Assembly (NCBI GenBank): GCA_942159475.1
Contig: OW804094.1
Coordinates: 12,367,262-12,431,261, forward strand
Source: Sthenelais limicola
Lineage: Eukaryota; Annelida; Polychaeta; Phyllodocida; Sigalionidae
Direction of reading: 5' to 3'
DNA: 64,000 nucleotides
Below are positions 44,454-54,029 of this stretch, one piece after another (the first letter of the stretch is position 1; each line of letters begins with the position of its first letter). The position numbers and the translations under genes are program-made. The notes below the pieces were generated by a model. That model worked only from the letters and a program-made list of their open reading frames with translations, was not told the origin of the DNA and made no database searches.

Positions 44454-44859
44454 GTGATGTGTTCCAGTAAAATGAGTCACAAGTCGCAAAAGTGATATTT
44501 TTCAAAGTGTTTTTTTACAAGATCACTTTATTGAAATGCTCTGATTTTTTTATGGTTTAGCACTTATAGTCATATAAATTCATGTAACAAATTTAAGGAC
44601 ATTGTATCGATTAAATGTTTGCGTTTTGAAGGCCTTCGTGTGGAGTATATTTAGTTACTTTACTGGTAATTACCCATCCAGAAACATTTCAAACTTTACT
44701 TTTCAAAAATAGAAATATTAAACTTAAATTATAAAAATACTTATTAGGTGTCCTAGTATTTACTCTCATTGGAATCAGCTTGATCTCGTCTTTTCAAATA
44801 TGGTGATTTCTCAAATCCATATTTTGCGACTTATGACTTATTTTACTAAAACGGATCAC
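44454..44859. mobile_element. Family B MITE, complete
   Basis: GTGATGTGTTCCAGTAAAAT to ACTAAAACGGATCAC, 406 bp, flanked by ATAT on both sides; a loose right end of another copy follows at 44,868-44,912. Confidence 0.92.
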
Positions 44860-45235
44860 ATATCAGTTTTGCGACGTGTAACTCATTTTCCTGAAACACA
44901 TCAAATATTTGCTTGATATTCGCAAGTGATTATGAGAGTTGTATGTCAGATATATGGAGCCTTGTTTGTTTGTTTATAAATATTTTTATTCGAATGAAAG
45001 AGGTACATCTGTGAGTTTTTTTGGTTTTTTTTAATTCTTTTTTAATTTCTTTATCCTGCCATCTAGACTCTTACAATTCTAATTCTTTTTATTTCCTTGT
45101 GGTGGCGCTCTTGTTGCTGAAATTTTTAAAATAAAGTCAAAAGTTCATGCGACACACTTTATATTACTACAAGGTCTATTACTAGCGGGGGTTTAGCATT
45201 ATATATTATTAAAAAATACGACGAACATCTGTGAG

Positions 45236-45361
45236 TTAATGTACCTTTTGTAAGAAAGAAATTGATGATCTATTTCATTTCTTGCTCCAATGTGAAGAGA
45301 TCCAACGTTTTTGGAATGCCGTTAGGAAATGGGTTTTTTTTAAGATATACATAAATATCCA
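45236..45361 (+). pseudogene. Relic of a LINE reverse transcriptase C-terminal zinc-binding region
   Basis: One plus-strand frame reads CTFCKKEIDDLFHFLLQCEE followed by IQRFWNAVRKW. The CxxC, then E..DLFH..L.C, then FW..V..W spacing is that of the zinc-binding domain found after the reverse transcriptase in L1/Tx1-like non-LTR retrotransposons and related ORFs. The frame closes at 45,373 and upstream sequence has no recognisable RT motifs. A family B fragment follows at about 45,450-45,530. Confidence 0.6.
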
Positions 45362-45729
45362 AATAAATATTGATTAATATCGCTGAGATATTTTGTGGAG
45401 AGCTTGTTATACTGAGGAAACAGAGATGCTCAACTTTTTATTTTCTGATAGCGAAGTTCTTAAAAAAGAAGTTTGAGATATTATCATATCTGACAAGTAG
45501 AGATCAGGCAGATTCCAACTATGTTAACTTATGTATATTTTTATGTTTAAAAAATTAGTCATTTGTATTTCTGTAATATCATACATAAATCCTACATAAA
45601 TCTCATATATAAAGAGATTTAGACGCTTTTTTGATCATTTCCATACTTCTAAGATGTACATTAAGTTATTTAATTTAATGTCAATGATTGTGTCTTTTCC
45701 AGACTCGAAGGAACGTGTACAACCACACG

Positions 45730-46056
45730 TATACATAGTATTCACTGACGTCACGGCGCTCGCCGCGGCTTGCCATAATGTGGGTCAACTTTAGCTGGAC
45801 ATGAGGGCTCCAAACCTCAAAAATGCAGTTTTCACCTCCGAAAGTTTTAGAGAATGTTATATACAGTATGCTGATAGGTTATATGGTCATTCTTTAGTGT
45901 GTCTTGATGGAAGGATGAGTATAATTTCCATAAGCAAACATTCGAAACGGGAAAACCTGTCGATCTAGTGTCTCCCGCTATCTATGTTGCCACACATTAT
46001 GGCTGCCAGTGAGGATAGCCGCTGACTGGGGTGACGTCATGTGAATACTATGTATA
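45730..46056. mobile_element. Family K MITE with CRE sites in its termini
   Basis: Inverted termini TATACATAGTATTCACTGAC and its mirror, ending ATGTGAATACTATGTATA; further in, CCATAATGTG and CACATTATGG pair. Each terminus contains TGACGTCA, the cAMP-response element palindrome (about 45,745 and 46,032). 327 bp, non-coding. Confidence 0.85.
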
Positions 46057-46159
46057 GCAAAGTGATCAAGTGAAACCGGAATTGACGTTAATAAGATTCA
46101 CTCAGACCAAGAAAGTCCGGGTCTCTATGAATATATTGAAAAGTTATTGTCTAGTTAAT

Positions 46160-46380
46160 GGGTCAGATTTTCAGAAAATGTACAATCTACAATTCTACAC
46201 ATCTATCAAATTCTGCTAAATTAGAGTGAAAATTGTTAAATACTAGGTATATCTGAGTGTATTCTGTATTGGCTGTCTGGTTATGTTGAACCGAATTTTG
46301 TACCTCAATTTTGTCTTAAATTTGGGTTATTTGAGAGGATTGTTAAAGACAAATTGTACATTTTCTGGCGATTTCAGCCT
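46160..46380. mobile_element. Family A MITE, right end decayed
   Basis: GGGTCAGATTTTCAGAAAAT at left, TTGTACATTTTCTGGCGATT at right. Confidence 0.85.
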
Positions 46381-46586
46381 CATGCTTTATAGAATATTTA
46401 TACCAAATGACACATTTTTCAGCATAATTTAGCTAAATATACTAGACGGTATGGAGATACTGATTGTAGCCTACATTTAGCAAAAATGTCCAAATGTTAA
46501 TATTGCTGTTTATCGTTGCAGCTGCTGAGAAAATCATGTGAAATGTACTCGAATAAAAACATTTAAACAAACAACATTCCACCATT

Positions 46587-49236
46587 TTACTTCTTTCTCC
46601 TATGTTCTTGTTCACTCTGCATTTTCTGCATCCGGGCCTTGTGGCGCTCGCGACGTGGCGCGATGACTTCATGGTTGAGCTGCATCGCCATGCGCACGTT
46701 CTCCTGTCGCACACGTTGCAGCTCCTCCCGTAACTTCTTCACCTGTACCAGGGAAAAAAGAGGAAAATTAAAATGAAGACAATCAAGGTAAATGTCTTTA
46801 ATTAAGAAATCCTTTTATCCTCATTGAGAAATCATATAGGAATATACGAAGACTAATGGTAAATTCTTGTTTCAGCGATCGTCATGCCAGCATTTCGTCA
46901 AAGCAACATTAGAATTGTAATAGCCAAGAAGGCAGGATAAAGAAAATAAAGATTTAAAAAAAAAAAAAAAAGACAATCAAGGCAAATATTGTCCTTGATG
47001 TGAACTATATAAAGAGTAATGATCCTAGACAGAACTACCAAAAATGTGTCATGACATTATAATTATTGTAAACAGATATGAACTGGACGTTGTACGTTCT
47101 AGGTGAAAAATAAAATTATAAATCATGTGTAAAATAGTATCAAGAAGATCATTAACAAGAAGAGGTAAAACATGGAAAATGGTTCATGTAAACAATCTCA
47201 AGTACATCATGCTATCGAAGCTTTTTTTACACCCCATGTTTAGCATTGTAAAAGCCCAGAAGGTTATGTTCGAATAAAGGTTTTAAAAAAAACAAAAAAA
47301 AAAACTTCTTCACCAGTTCCTTCAGGTGGGTGATCTCCTCGTCATGTGCTGGCCCGTTCATCATCATCGCCTCAGGCTCCCATCGCTCAAATGGATTTTT
47401 ATGGGGTCCATTATTAGGCCCGTTATTAGGCCCGTTATGGGGTCCGTTATGGGGTCCGTTATGGGGTCCGTTATGGGGTCCGTTATGGGGTCCTTTATGT
47501 GGTCCGTTCCGGTGTGGATGTTTCCTTGCAGCTTTTACCGCCTCCGCTGCTTTACCTATGAGTTCTTTTTCCGCCGAAAGTGGTGGCTCCACCTAGTGAT
47601 CAGATGGAGAAATACAGGTTAGGGCTGTAACTATAACCCTTTGTTAATCTTTAAAATACGCGTGAAGGATGTATATTATGTAAATTATATGTAGATGTAA
47701 AGTATACAAAAACTCTTGTATAAATAACAGCAGCAATATTGATGAATTCAGTCCCATAGGTCATAATATGAGGATATTGGGTGAGATAGTCTTTGCCAAG
47801 AATTTGAAGTCTAATCACTGAGAGAGAACTAGCACCGGGGAGCGATAATAAGTGAAGTCATTGCATGAAAGGATTCCCCAAAGCAGGTCCCCCAAATGAA
47901 AATGAATAAGCTTTACAAGCCCTGTAGCAAAATCATTTGAACAAAATCATCCAAAATTTCTATCAAATGACTTTTAGATCGGGTAAAACTAATGATATAG
48001 AACCACCTCTGTACACATATCTAGCCTATAAAGCTAATGCACCAGAAAGGGACAGCGATGAACAAGTTTACCCTTGATTCTTACTTTCGCTTTATTTTAT
48101 TCACTTAGTTTTGCCTTGCTTTTACTTTATTTTTTAATTACATTATACTGTTGTGTAGCAGGCAGGTCCAATATTAGACACTGTCTATATTTAACTAGAA
48201 ATAGATGTACAAATAATAGGGATAGCAAAGTAAAACAAAATTTAAGGGATATTTGGAAGAGCTGTGACTGTCACAGAGATTATTCCTCTTTCCATAGGCT
48301 TCTCTCTTTTAATTCTACATTGTATGACAATTGTTGTAAATGTAATATGGAAATAAAAATCTATTATTATTATTATAAAAAAGAATGGAACAAGAAGTAA
48401 AAAATGTTCAGGTTTTGACCAACGTTAGCTGAGGATGCAGTCTTAACTCATACTAGGGCAAGCGCAAAACCTTGGGTAAGGGACTTGGGTAACCCTGGAT
48501 AAATGAAATTATTAAAAAAAAACTTTGGATTTACCATTTTGAGATTAGTTTACTTGTTACAAAATGTTTGTCTGCTGAATATAAACGTGTACATTTAAGA
48601 AAAATGAGTGATAAGTCGCAAAATATGGATTTTGAGATATCACCATATTTGAAAAGAGAAGATCAAGGTGATTCCAATGATAGTAAACACTGGGACACCT
48701 AATAAGGATTTCTATATTTTAAGTTTGATATTTTTGGTTTTTGAAAAAAAGTTTGTTATGCTTCTGGATGGGTAATTACCAGTAAAGTAACTAAATATAC
48801 TCCATACGAAGGCCTTCAAAACGCAGAGATACATTTAATACAATGTTCCGAAATTTGTTAGATAGATTCATATGACTATAAGTGCTAAACGCTCTAAAAA
48901 AAATCCGAACATTTCAATGAAGAGATTTTGTGAAAAAACACTTTGAAAAAATATCAATTTTGCGACTTGTGACTCTTTCTTCCTGGAACACATCACAAAT
49001 GTGTACATTTGTTAAATTATATATATATATATGCACAATACAATACGTACAGGTTGGTCGCTATCATCTGCTCCTCCTTCATCAGCCTGCAGATTGCCAT
49101 GGACACTCATGAGCTGCTCCCTCCTCAGTGAGTCACCAATAGACTCCTCCCCCTGCACCCCCTGGAGCATTCCACCCTGGAGTACACCCAGGAGGAGCAG
49201 GCCGAGCCACATATGCACACTCTTGCCTCCCTTCAT
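46587..49236 (-). CDS. Secreted His/Asn/Gly/Pro-repeat protein, three coding exons
   Basis: Coding exons: 49,236-49,051, 47,592-47,314 and 46,742-46,587, all phase 0 and summing to 206 codons plus TAA. Exon 1 opens MKGGKSVHMW and a Leu/Gly-rich hydrophobic core, a likely signal peptide cleaved near residue 29, then an acidic stretch; donor CCT|GTACGT. Exon 2 follows CACTAG, has an Ala/Lys helix, nine repeats of PHxG or PNNG (residues about 92-126), then an acidic segment. Exon 3 is a basic amphipathic helix ending EQEHRRKK. The exon 2/3 join restores LKEL then VKKLREELQRV, a heptad-like coiled coil that spans the intron. An AG at 49,252-49,251, 14 bases before the ATG, implies a non-coding first exon; a strong donor GAG|GTGAGAA at 50,897-50,896 is the best candidate for its end. 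I do not recognise the family. A secreted, metal-binding or matrix role is only a guess from composition. Confidence 0.7.
46744..47302 (+). mobile_element. 5'-truncated non-LTR retroelement acting as an intron
   Basis: The insert ends in AATAAAGG, TTTT and a long A run (47,283-47,304) on the plus strand, antisense to the host gene. It is bracketed by the 12-bp direct repeat AACTTCTTCACC (46,732-46,743 and 47,303-47,314), a target-site duplication. Without the insert and one repeat copy, the host reading frame is continuous. Its plus-strand 5' end supplies, in the gene's sense, a pyrimidine tract (CCTCTTTTTTCCCTGGTACA) next to the acceptor. It contains a second insertion at 46,794-46,970. Confidence 0.82.
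46794..46970 (+). mobile_element. Second retroelement copy nested in the first
   Basis: 177 bp ending AATAAAGATTT plus about 16 A, flanked by AGACAATCAAGGTAAAT and AGACAATCAAGGCAAAT (17 bp, one mismatch). Its 3' end (ATTGTAATAGCCAAGAAGG) resembles that of the host insert (ATTGTAAAAGCCCAGAAGG), so both belong to one retroelement family. Confidence 0.8.
47400..47515. repeat. 12-bp coding minisatellite
   Basis: GGTCCGTTATGG repeated about nine times within exon 2, with AGGCCCGTTATT variants at one end. Reads as Pro-His-Asn-Gly (or Pro-Asn-Asn-Gly) on the minus strand. Unit length is a multiple of three, so length change keeps the frame. Confidence 0.93.
47700..47985. mobile_element. Family C element, inverted half
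   Basis: Satellite-like AACAGCAGCAATATTGATGA, then GCGATAATAAGTGAAGTCAT, CCTGTAGCAAAATC and TCAAATGACTTTTAGATCG, as at 10,913-11,210. Lies in the first coding intron of the secreted-protein gene. Confidence 0.72.
48060..48385 (+). mobile_element. LINE 3' tail
   Basis: TTGTAAATGTAATATGGAAA then TAAAAATC and an ATT trinucleotide run, the terminal form of CR1/L2-type elements. A 108-codon open frame over it starts with no recognisable domain. Intronic. Confidence 0.55.
48594..48996. mobile_element. Family B MITE
   Basis: AAGAAAAATGAGTGATAAGT to TTCCTGGAACACATCAC, full internal structure; left terminal 10 bases lost. Intronic. Confidence 0.88.
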
Positions 49237-49733
49237 CACACTACTAGGACCTGCAACACATAAAACATTAGAATTATTAGAAGATTTAATTTCTATATCA
49301 CATATATATACAATCGTTTTCATACAAATTAAATGAAAAGAATGGAAAAGGAATATTGTCTGTGACTGTCACAGCTCTTCTGAACGCCCCCTAAATGTTT
49401 TATGACATACTGATAGAAAGAATGGTACTAGGTGGTACAAGTTGACTAGTAAACTATAGTAAATTATCGGTACAGAATACAAAATACAAGATAAAGTACA
49501 AGGTACAAAGAATGTGTACAAAGGTGTATGTGTATATACAGGCGGGTGTGCAAGCACCCTGTCCGACTATTGTCGGGATTTTCTGGTTGTAGCTACAAGT
49601 AGACATGTAATAATGTATCCATAGATTTTGGGAACTTTAGCATCACTCGCTTGAAGGCGTCTGTACAGTTTAAAAAAACATAAATGTTATCATTACATAA
49701 TTAAATAATTAATTAATAAATTTTTATATAACA

Positions 49734-49911
49734 CAGTAGAACCTCTCTATTGAGACCACCCTTGGGTCTGATCGATTTGTGGTCTCATAGCGAGGTGGTC
49801 ACATTAGAGGGGCTAATCTAATAAGAGGAAAGCAATTTGGGATTGAGAGATACTGGTCTTAATACAGGGATGGTCTCAATAGAGAAGTGGTCTCTATGCG
49901 AGGTTCCACTG
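49734..49911. mobile_element. pogo/Tigger-like MITE
   Basis: Inverted termini CAGTAGAACCTCTCTATTGA and ATGCGAGGTTCCACTG, with GAGACCAC and GTGGTCTC inside. CAGTRGAACCTC is the terminal sequence of pogo-type (Tigger) Tc1/mariner elements. 178 bp, non-coding. Confidence 0.85.
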
Positions 49912-50227
49912 TAATGTAGTGTTCTCCAATGCCACCCAGGTTTGGACTTAGCAAAGAACACCCTTAATATGAATTAAATTACCAAAATAAATGTCAGGTT
50001 TATTCACTCCACTCTCCGCTGGCCTCTTGCCTGAAACTAGACACAGAGGGATCCTAGGTTATTCCAAATCAATAAATTTATAATATTAAATATGATATCG
50101 ACCTGAATGAAATATCCAGGCTATTCTGCCTGGCGCTGTGTCTAGGCTGGGTTAATCTATCTAGGTGCATGACTATTTAATGTAACTACAACAAGAGTAA
50201 CATTGGTCCCTCCATCAGCTCCATAAT

Positions 50228-50490
50228 ATGGTGTCACATCAAAAGTTGGTACATGTATTCATACAAGTTACGATCTTGTGAATAAAACACATAGTAACTA
50301 AAGTAATTAAATATTATACTCCTTTGGATGTGGATAAATACCTTCAATCCAGTTTTGAAATTTGGTACATGTGTTCATGCTACTAACAGCATAAAACGCC
50401 CTAAATAATGAGAACACAGTGAGCAAGGAATCTTGTAAATAAATGACTTTGAAAATATCATTTTTGCCACTTATTTTCCTGTGAAACACC
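50228..50490. mobile_element. Family B MITE, right part
   Basis: AGTTGGTACATGTATTCATA to GCCACTTATTTTCCTGTGAA; decayed. Confidence 0.7.
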
Positions 50491-50559
50491 ACATACCTAG
50501 TTCAGGTGCCACATTTTTAACTGGTGAAACTGATTTAAACATTATAACAAAGAACATGT

Positions 50560-50794
50560 GGGTCAGATTTTCAGAAAATGTACAATTCAACTTCGCCGAT
50601 CTTCTCAAATAACCCAAATTTAAGACAAAAATAAAGTTCAAAATACAGTTTAACATAGCAGAACTGATACTTTAATTCAATGTGATACCAAATATACTCA
50701 GATATTCCCAGTATTCATCATTTCTCAGGCTAATTTAGGAGAATTTCCTAAATGTGTAGATCTGCCAATTGTACATTTTCTGAAAATCTGACCC
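50560..50794. mobile_element. Family A MITE, complete
   Basis: GGGTCAGATTTTCAGAAAAT to AATCTGACCC, 235 bp, flanked by ATGT on both sides. Confidence 0.93.
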
Positions 50795-51141
50795 ATGTGC
50801 TTTTAGCTGCGTATATTCCACTCTACAGTGCATGCAGTCGCTTAGGTTTCTGTTAACTAACCTGTTAATTAACCTGTATGAATATGTAATTCTCACCTCA
50901 GGGAAGTCTATTTCCTTGCCTCGGCTCCACTAGGATCTTGAATAAATGCGTTGATCTAAACCAGTTTTTCTTTCAAAGACAATTTGCTGGAATGGAATGT
51001 TGTAGCAAGGAGTGCAGTGGCTTCACTATAGACACACGCAGCACGCTCTGGTATGGCATATAGCACTCTATCCCATTATACAACACCCTAAATATTTAAT
51101 ACATTATGGATCGTGTTTGATGTATACTATATAACGCTTGT

Positions 51142-51377
51142 GGGTCAGATTTTCAGAAAATGTACAATTCAACTTCACCAATCTTCTCAAATAACCCCAA
51201 ATTTCAGACGAAAATGAAGCTCAAAATACAGTTCAACCTAACCAAACAGATTGCTAGGATCAATGCAATGCTGAATATACTTGAATTTACCTAGTATTGA
51301 CCAAATTGCAGCCTGATTTAGCAGAATTTGCTTAATGTGTGCAGCTGCCAATTGTACATTTTCTGAAATTCTGACCC
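51142..51377. mobile_element. Family A MITE, complete
   Basis: GGGTCAGATTTTCAGAAAAT to TTCTGACCC, 236 bp, flanked by TTGT on both sides. Confidence 0.93.
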
Positions 51378-51407
51378 TTGTAGCAAGCATAATGGAGGGG
51401 TGTGGGG

Positions 51408-51540
51408 GCAATAGGAGACTTGCAAAGCCGCCATCTTGAATCTCGATTCGCATGGAATTATGGGAGTTAAGGTAGTGTGAAAAATTGTGTCCGCCATTTT
51501 GAATCATGTCAAGAATTTTGAATCATGATTAGCATGGAAT
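51408..51540. mobile_element. Family E MITE fragment
   Basis: AATAGGAGACTTGCAAAGCC, GAATCTCGATTCGCATGGAA and a second CGCCATTTTGAATCATG. End fragments only. Confidence 0.7.
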
Positions 51541-51548
51541 ATAAATAT

Positions 51549-51781
51549 GGGTCAGATTTTCAGAAAATGTACAATTGGCAGCTGTACACAAATAGTAAAT
51601 TCTGCTAAATTAGGCTGTAATTTGGTCAATACCAGGTAAATTCGGGTATATTTGGCATTGCATTGATTCTTGCAATGTTTGGTTATGTTGAACTGTATTT
51701 TGAACTTTATTCTGGTCTCAAATTCGGTTTATTTGAGAGAATTGGTGAAAATGAATTGTAAGTTTTCTGAAAATCTGACCC
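51549..51781. mobile_element. Family A MITE, complete
   Basis: GGGTCAGATTTTCAGAAAAT to AATCTGACCC, 233 bp, flanked by ATAT on both sides. Confidence 0.93.
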
Positions 51782-51849
51782 ATATAACGCTTATGGCAAG
51801 CATAATGGAGGGGTGGGGGAGGGAGGGGGGTTTATCTCTCATCTCAATA

Positions 51850-52612
51850 GAGCACTTGTATGTCCTCCATCTTGAATCTCGATTCGCATGGAATTATGGG
51901 AGTTACGGTATAGTGTAAAAGCTATAGAGAACATGTTATGTTCAGCAGGGAATATTTAAGAGTGATCTCATGTAAATATTCATGCGGTTTACTTGATGCC
52001 ATCAAACAAAACTTCATTTTTCCCATCATGCATTTGTGATGTGTTTCAGGAAAATGAGTCATAAGTCGCAAAATTGATATTTTTCAAAGTGTTTTTCACA
52101 AGATCACATTATTGGAATGTTCTGATTCTTGGAGAGTTTGTCACTTGTAGTTATGTCAATCGATGTATCAAATTTCAGGACAATCTATGTAATATATCCT
52201 TTTGTTTTAAAGGTCCTGATATGGACTACATTTAGTTACTTTACTGTTTAGTGACCCCCAGAAATATTGGAAACTTTTTTTTCAAAAACAAAAATATCAA
52301 ACTTAAAATCTAGAAATACTCATTATTTTATTAGACTGTTTACTATCATTGGAATTGGTTTGACCTCATCTTTTCAAATATAATGGTATCTCAAAATGTA
52401 TTTTTTGCGACTTATGACTCATTTTCCTGAAACACATCACATTTGGTGTAATAGATCATGTATACATGCTACGATATTAGTGAAAGGATGCTTGAACTTT
52501 CGATAAAAATGTTACTAAATATTTGTATATCAGATCTGAACAGAATCCATCCCAGCATGCACTGTAATAGACATGCGCAGTGACACATGCAAATCCACTA
52601 TAAATAGGGCAC
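51850..52612. mobile_element. Family E MITE split by family B
   Basis: Left end AATAGAGCACTTGTATGTCC, then CCCATCATGCATTT, a family B element, then GTAATAGATCATGTATACAT to ACATGCAAATCCACTAT. E is the older insertion here, the reverse of 19,523. Confidence 0.88.
52036..52440. mobile_element. Family B MITE, complete, inside family E
   Basis: GTGATGTGTTTCAGGAAAAT to CCTGAAACACATCAC, 405 bp, flanked by ATTT on both sides. One of the best preserved copies. Confidence 0.94.
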
Positions 52613-52810
52613 TTGCATGTCCGCTATCTTGAATGCTGAATTATGGGAGTTGTGGTACAATCTGAAATCTATAGAATACCATGCCATGTTCAGCATCATA
52701 TATATTTATCGGTGCTCTAATGTCAATATCTATATGAGATACATTTTTCAATAGCAAGCCTCTTTTTCTCCTATCATGCATTTGACTTTCATGGAGGTCA
52801 TTTATTTATG
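52613..52810. mobile_element. Family E MITE, left part; right part at 56,688-56,791
   Basis: AGGGCACTTGCATGTCCGCT to TTTCATGGAGGTCATTTATT, resumed after the retrotransposon by ATGCTGTGATATTGGTGAGA to CCCAACATGCAATGTA. The E consensus rejoins across the gap, placing the retrotransposon borders. Confidence 0.82.
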
Positions 52811-52976
52811 TGGTATATTTATGTTTGATAAATGTAGTTATAAATATATTGTATTGCTGCCTGAATCTCCTGTTTACCTGTTGCTAGCGGCGACCGAGGC
52901 TAGCCAGAAACACCTTGGTCGTTGCATTGAGTGGATGTAAAAAAAATTTCGAAAAAAAATACATTCACCGGTGCTA

Positions 52977-54029
52977 ATGCAGTCAGAGCCGCCTAAGCTT
53001 ATACTCTGTCGTGGCTGCAATACGTATCACGTTCGTCCCAGCTGTATTTGGCTGGAGAACCAGAAAAAGAAGAAATTGGCGACCAAAAGCAAAAGCTTTT
53101 CTCCGATTGTTTCAGCCGTAACTGTGCCAACTCACCTGAATATGGAGAAGGCGGAACTTGCCTCCATTACAGGAGTCGGGGAAGACGAGATTCCAGAGAG
53201 AGGATCACCTGCTTATCTCGCATTAGTAGAGTCCCATATTGTGAAGAAACAGGCACAGGTTGATAAGGCAAATTTATTAGTGAAAACTCAGGAAGCAGAA
53301 GAATCACTACGTCGTTTGTCTATTTCTCCCACTGGGCCTGGTGGCGGGAAATCCAGTCATTCATCGAGCCATTCTTCGGGGAACCCCTTCGATCGTTCAT
53401 CTGCCTCTGCTAGCCCAGGTAATTGTCGTCCAGAGTGTTATTTTCCTGATATGAAATCCTATCGGGATTTGTCCTACAGAAACATGATCCATGGTTGCAT
53501 TCGTGTGTTACAAGATCTGACTGACAGTGGTGCACCCATTGACGGCTATCTGGGTAATCTACGCTATGTGTCTTTCAAGGCTGCCAAGGAAAGGTATCTT
53601 GATTCGGCCATTATGGATTATGAACGATGTGTTACTACCAAGGTTTTGTCGGGGTCAATGAGTGACTGGCCTCATGTTGACACGGAGGCTGATTGTATGT
53701 ATCTGTGTCCAGAAAATATGAGGAGTCTGTATTATCGCTCATCGCCATCGTCATCGAAGTTTCAATCGCCGAAGGATAACTCCAAGCCTTTGTCTCCTCA
53801 CTATGACTTTCGTACCAAATGGGTTCATGAGGCTTGTTGGAAGTGGAACAATGGGAGAGACTGTTATAACTGTAGGTACCGCCATGGTATATGTGGTCTT
53901 TGCAGCGGCTCCCATCATTCCAAAACTTGTGATATTCAACTTAAATGGCTACGGGAGCACGCCTCGCCGGATGTTATGACCGGTAGTGGCGAAAGTGGCG
54001 AAGTCTCCTCTCCACCGGGTCCAAATTGA
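52977..54029 (+). CDS. Gag-like protein of the DIRS-group element
   Basis: 350 codons from the first ATG (MQSEPPKLIL); the open frame upstream of it starts at a GTG. N-terminus has CRGC and a further Cys, then a Lys-rich stretch, a predicted helix (residues about 55-115), a Ser-rich linker and a globular middle part. The C-terminal region (about 53,835-53,933) has CWKWNNGRDC, CRYRH, CGLC and H..KTC, a cysteine/histidine array as in DIRS and PAT gag proteins, presumed to bind nucleic acid. Ends at a TGA that lies in frame with the reverse transcriptase ORF. Confidence 0.82.
   Translation: MQSEPPKLILCRGCNTYHVRPSCIWLENQKKKKLATKSKSFSPIVSAVTVPTHLNMEKAELASITGVGEDEIPERGSPAYLALVESHIVKKQAQVDKANLLVKTQEAEESLRRLSISPTGPGGGKSSHSSSHSSGNPFDRSSASASPGNCRPECYFPDMKSYRDLSYRNMIHGCIRVLQDLTDSGAPIDGYLGNLRYVSFKAAKERYLDSAIMDYERCVTTKVLSGSMSDWPHVDTEADCMYLCPENMRSLYYRSSPSSSKFQSPKDNSKPLSPHYDFRTKWVHEACWKWNNGRDCYNCRYRHGICGLCSGSHHSKTCDIQLKWLREHASPDVMTGSGESGEVSSPPGPN

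Noticed and set aside
48074..48400. 108-codon plus-strand frame
   Set aside because: Lies in a LINE 3' tail within an intron; AT-rich composition and no domain.
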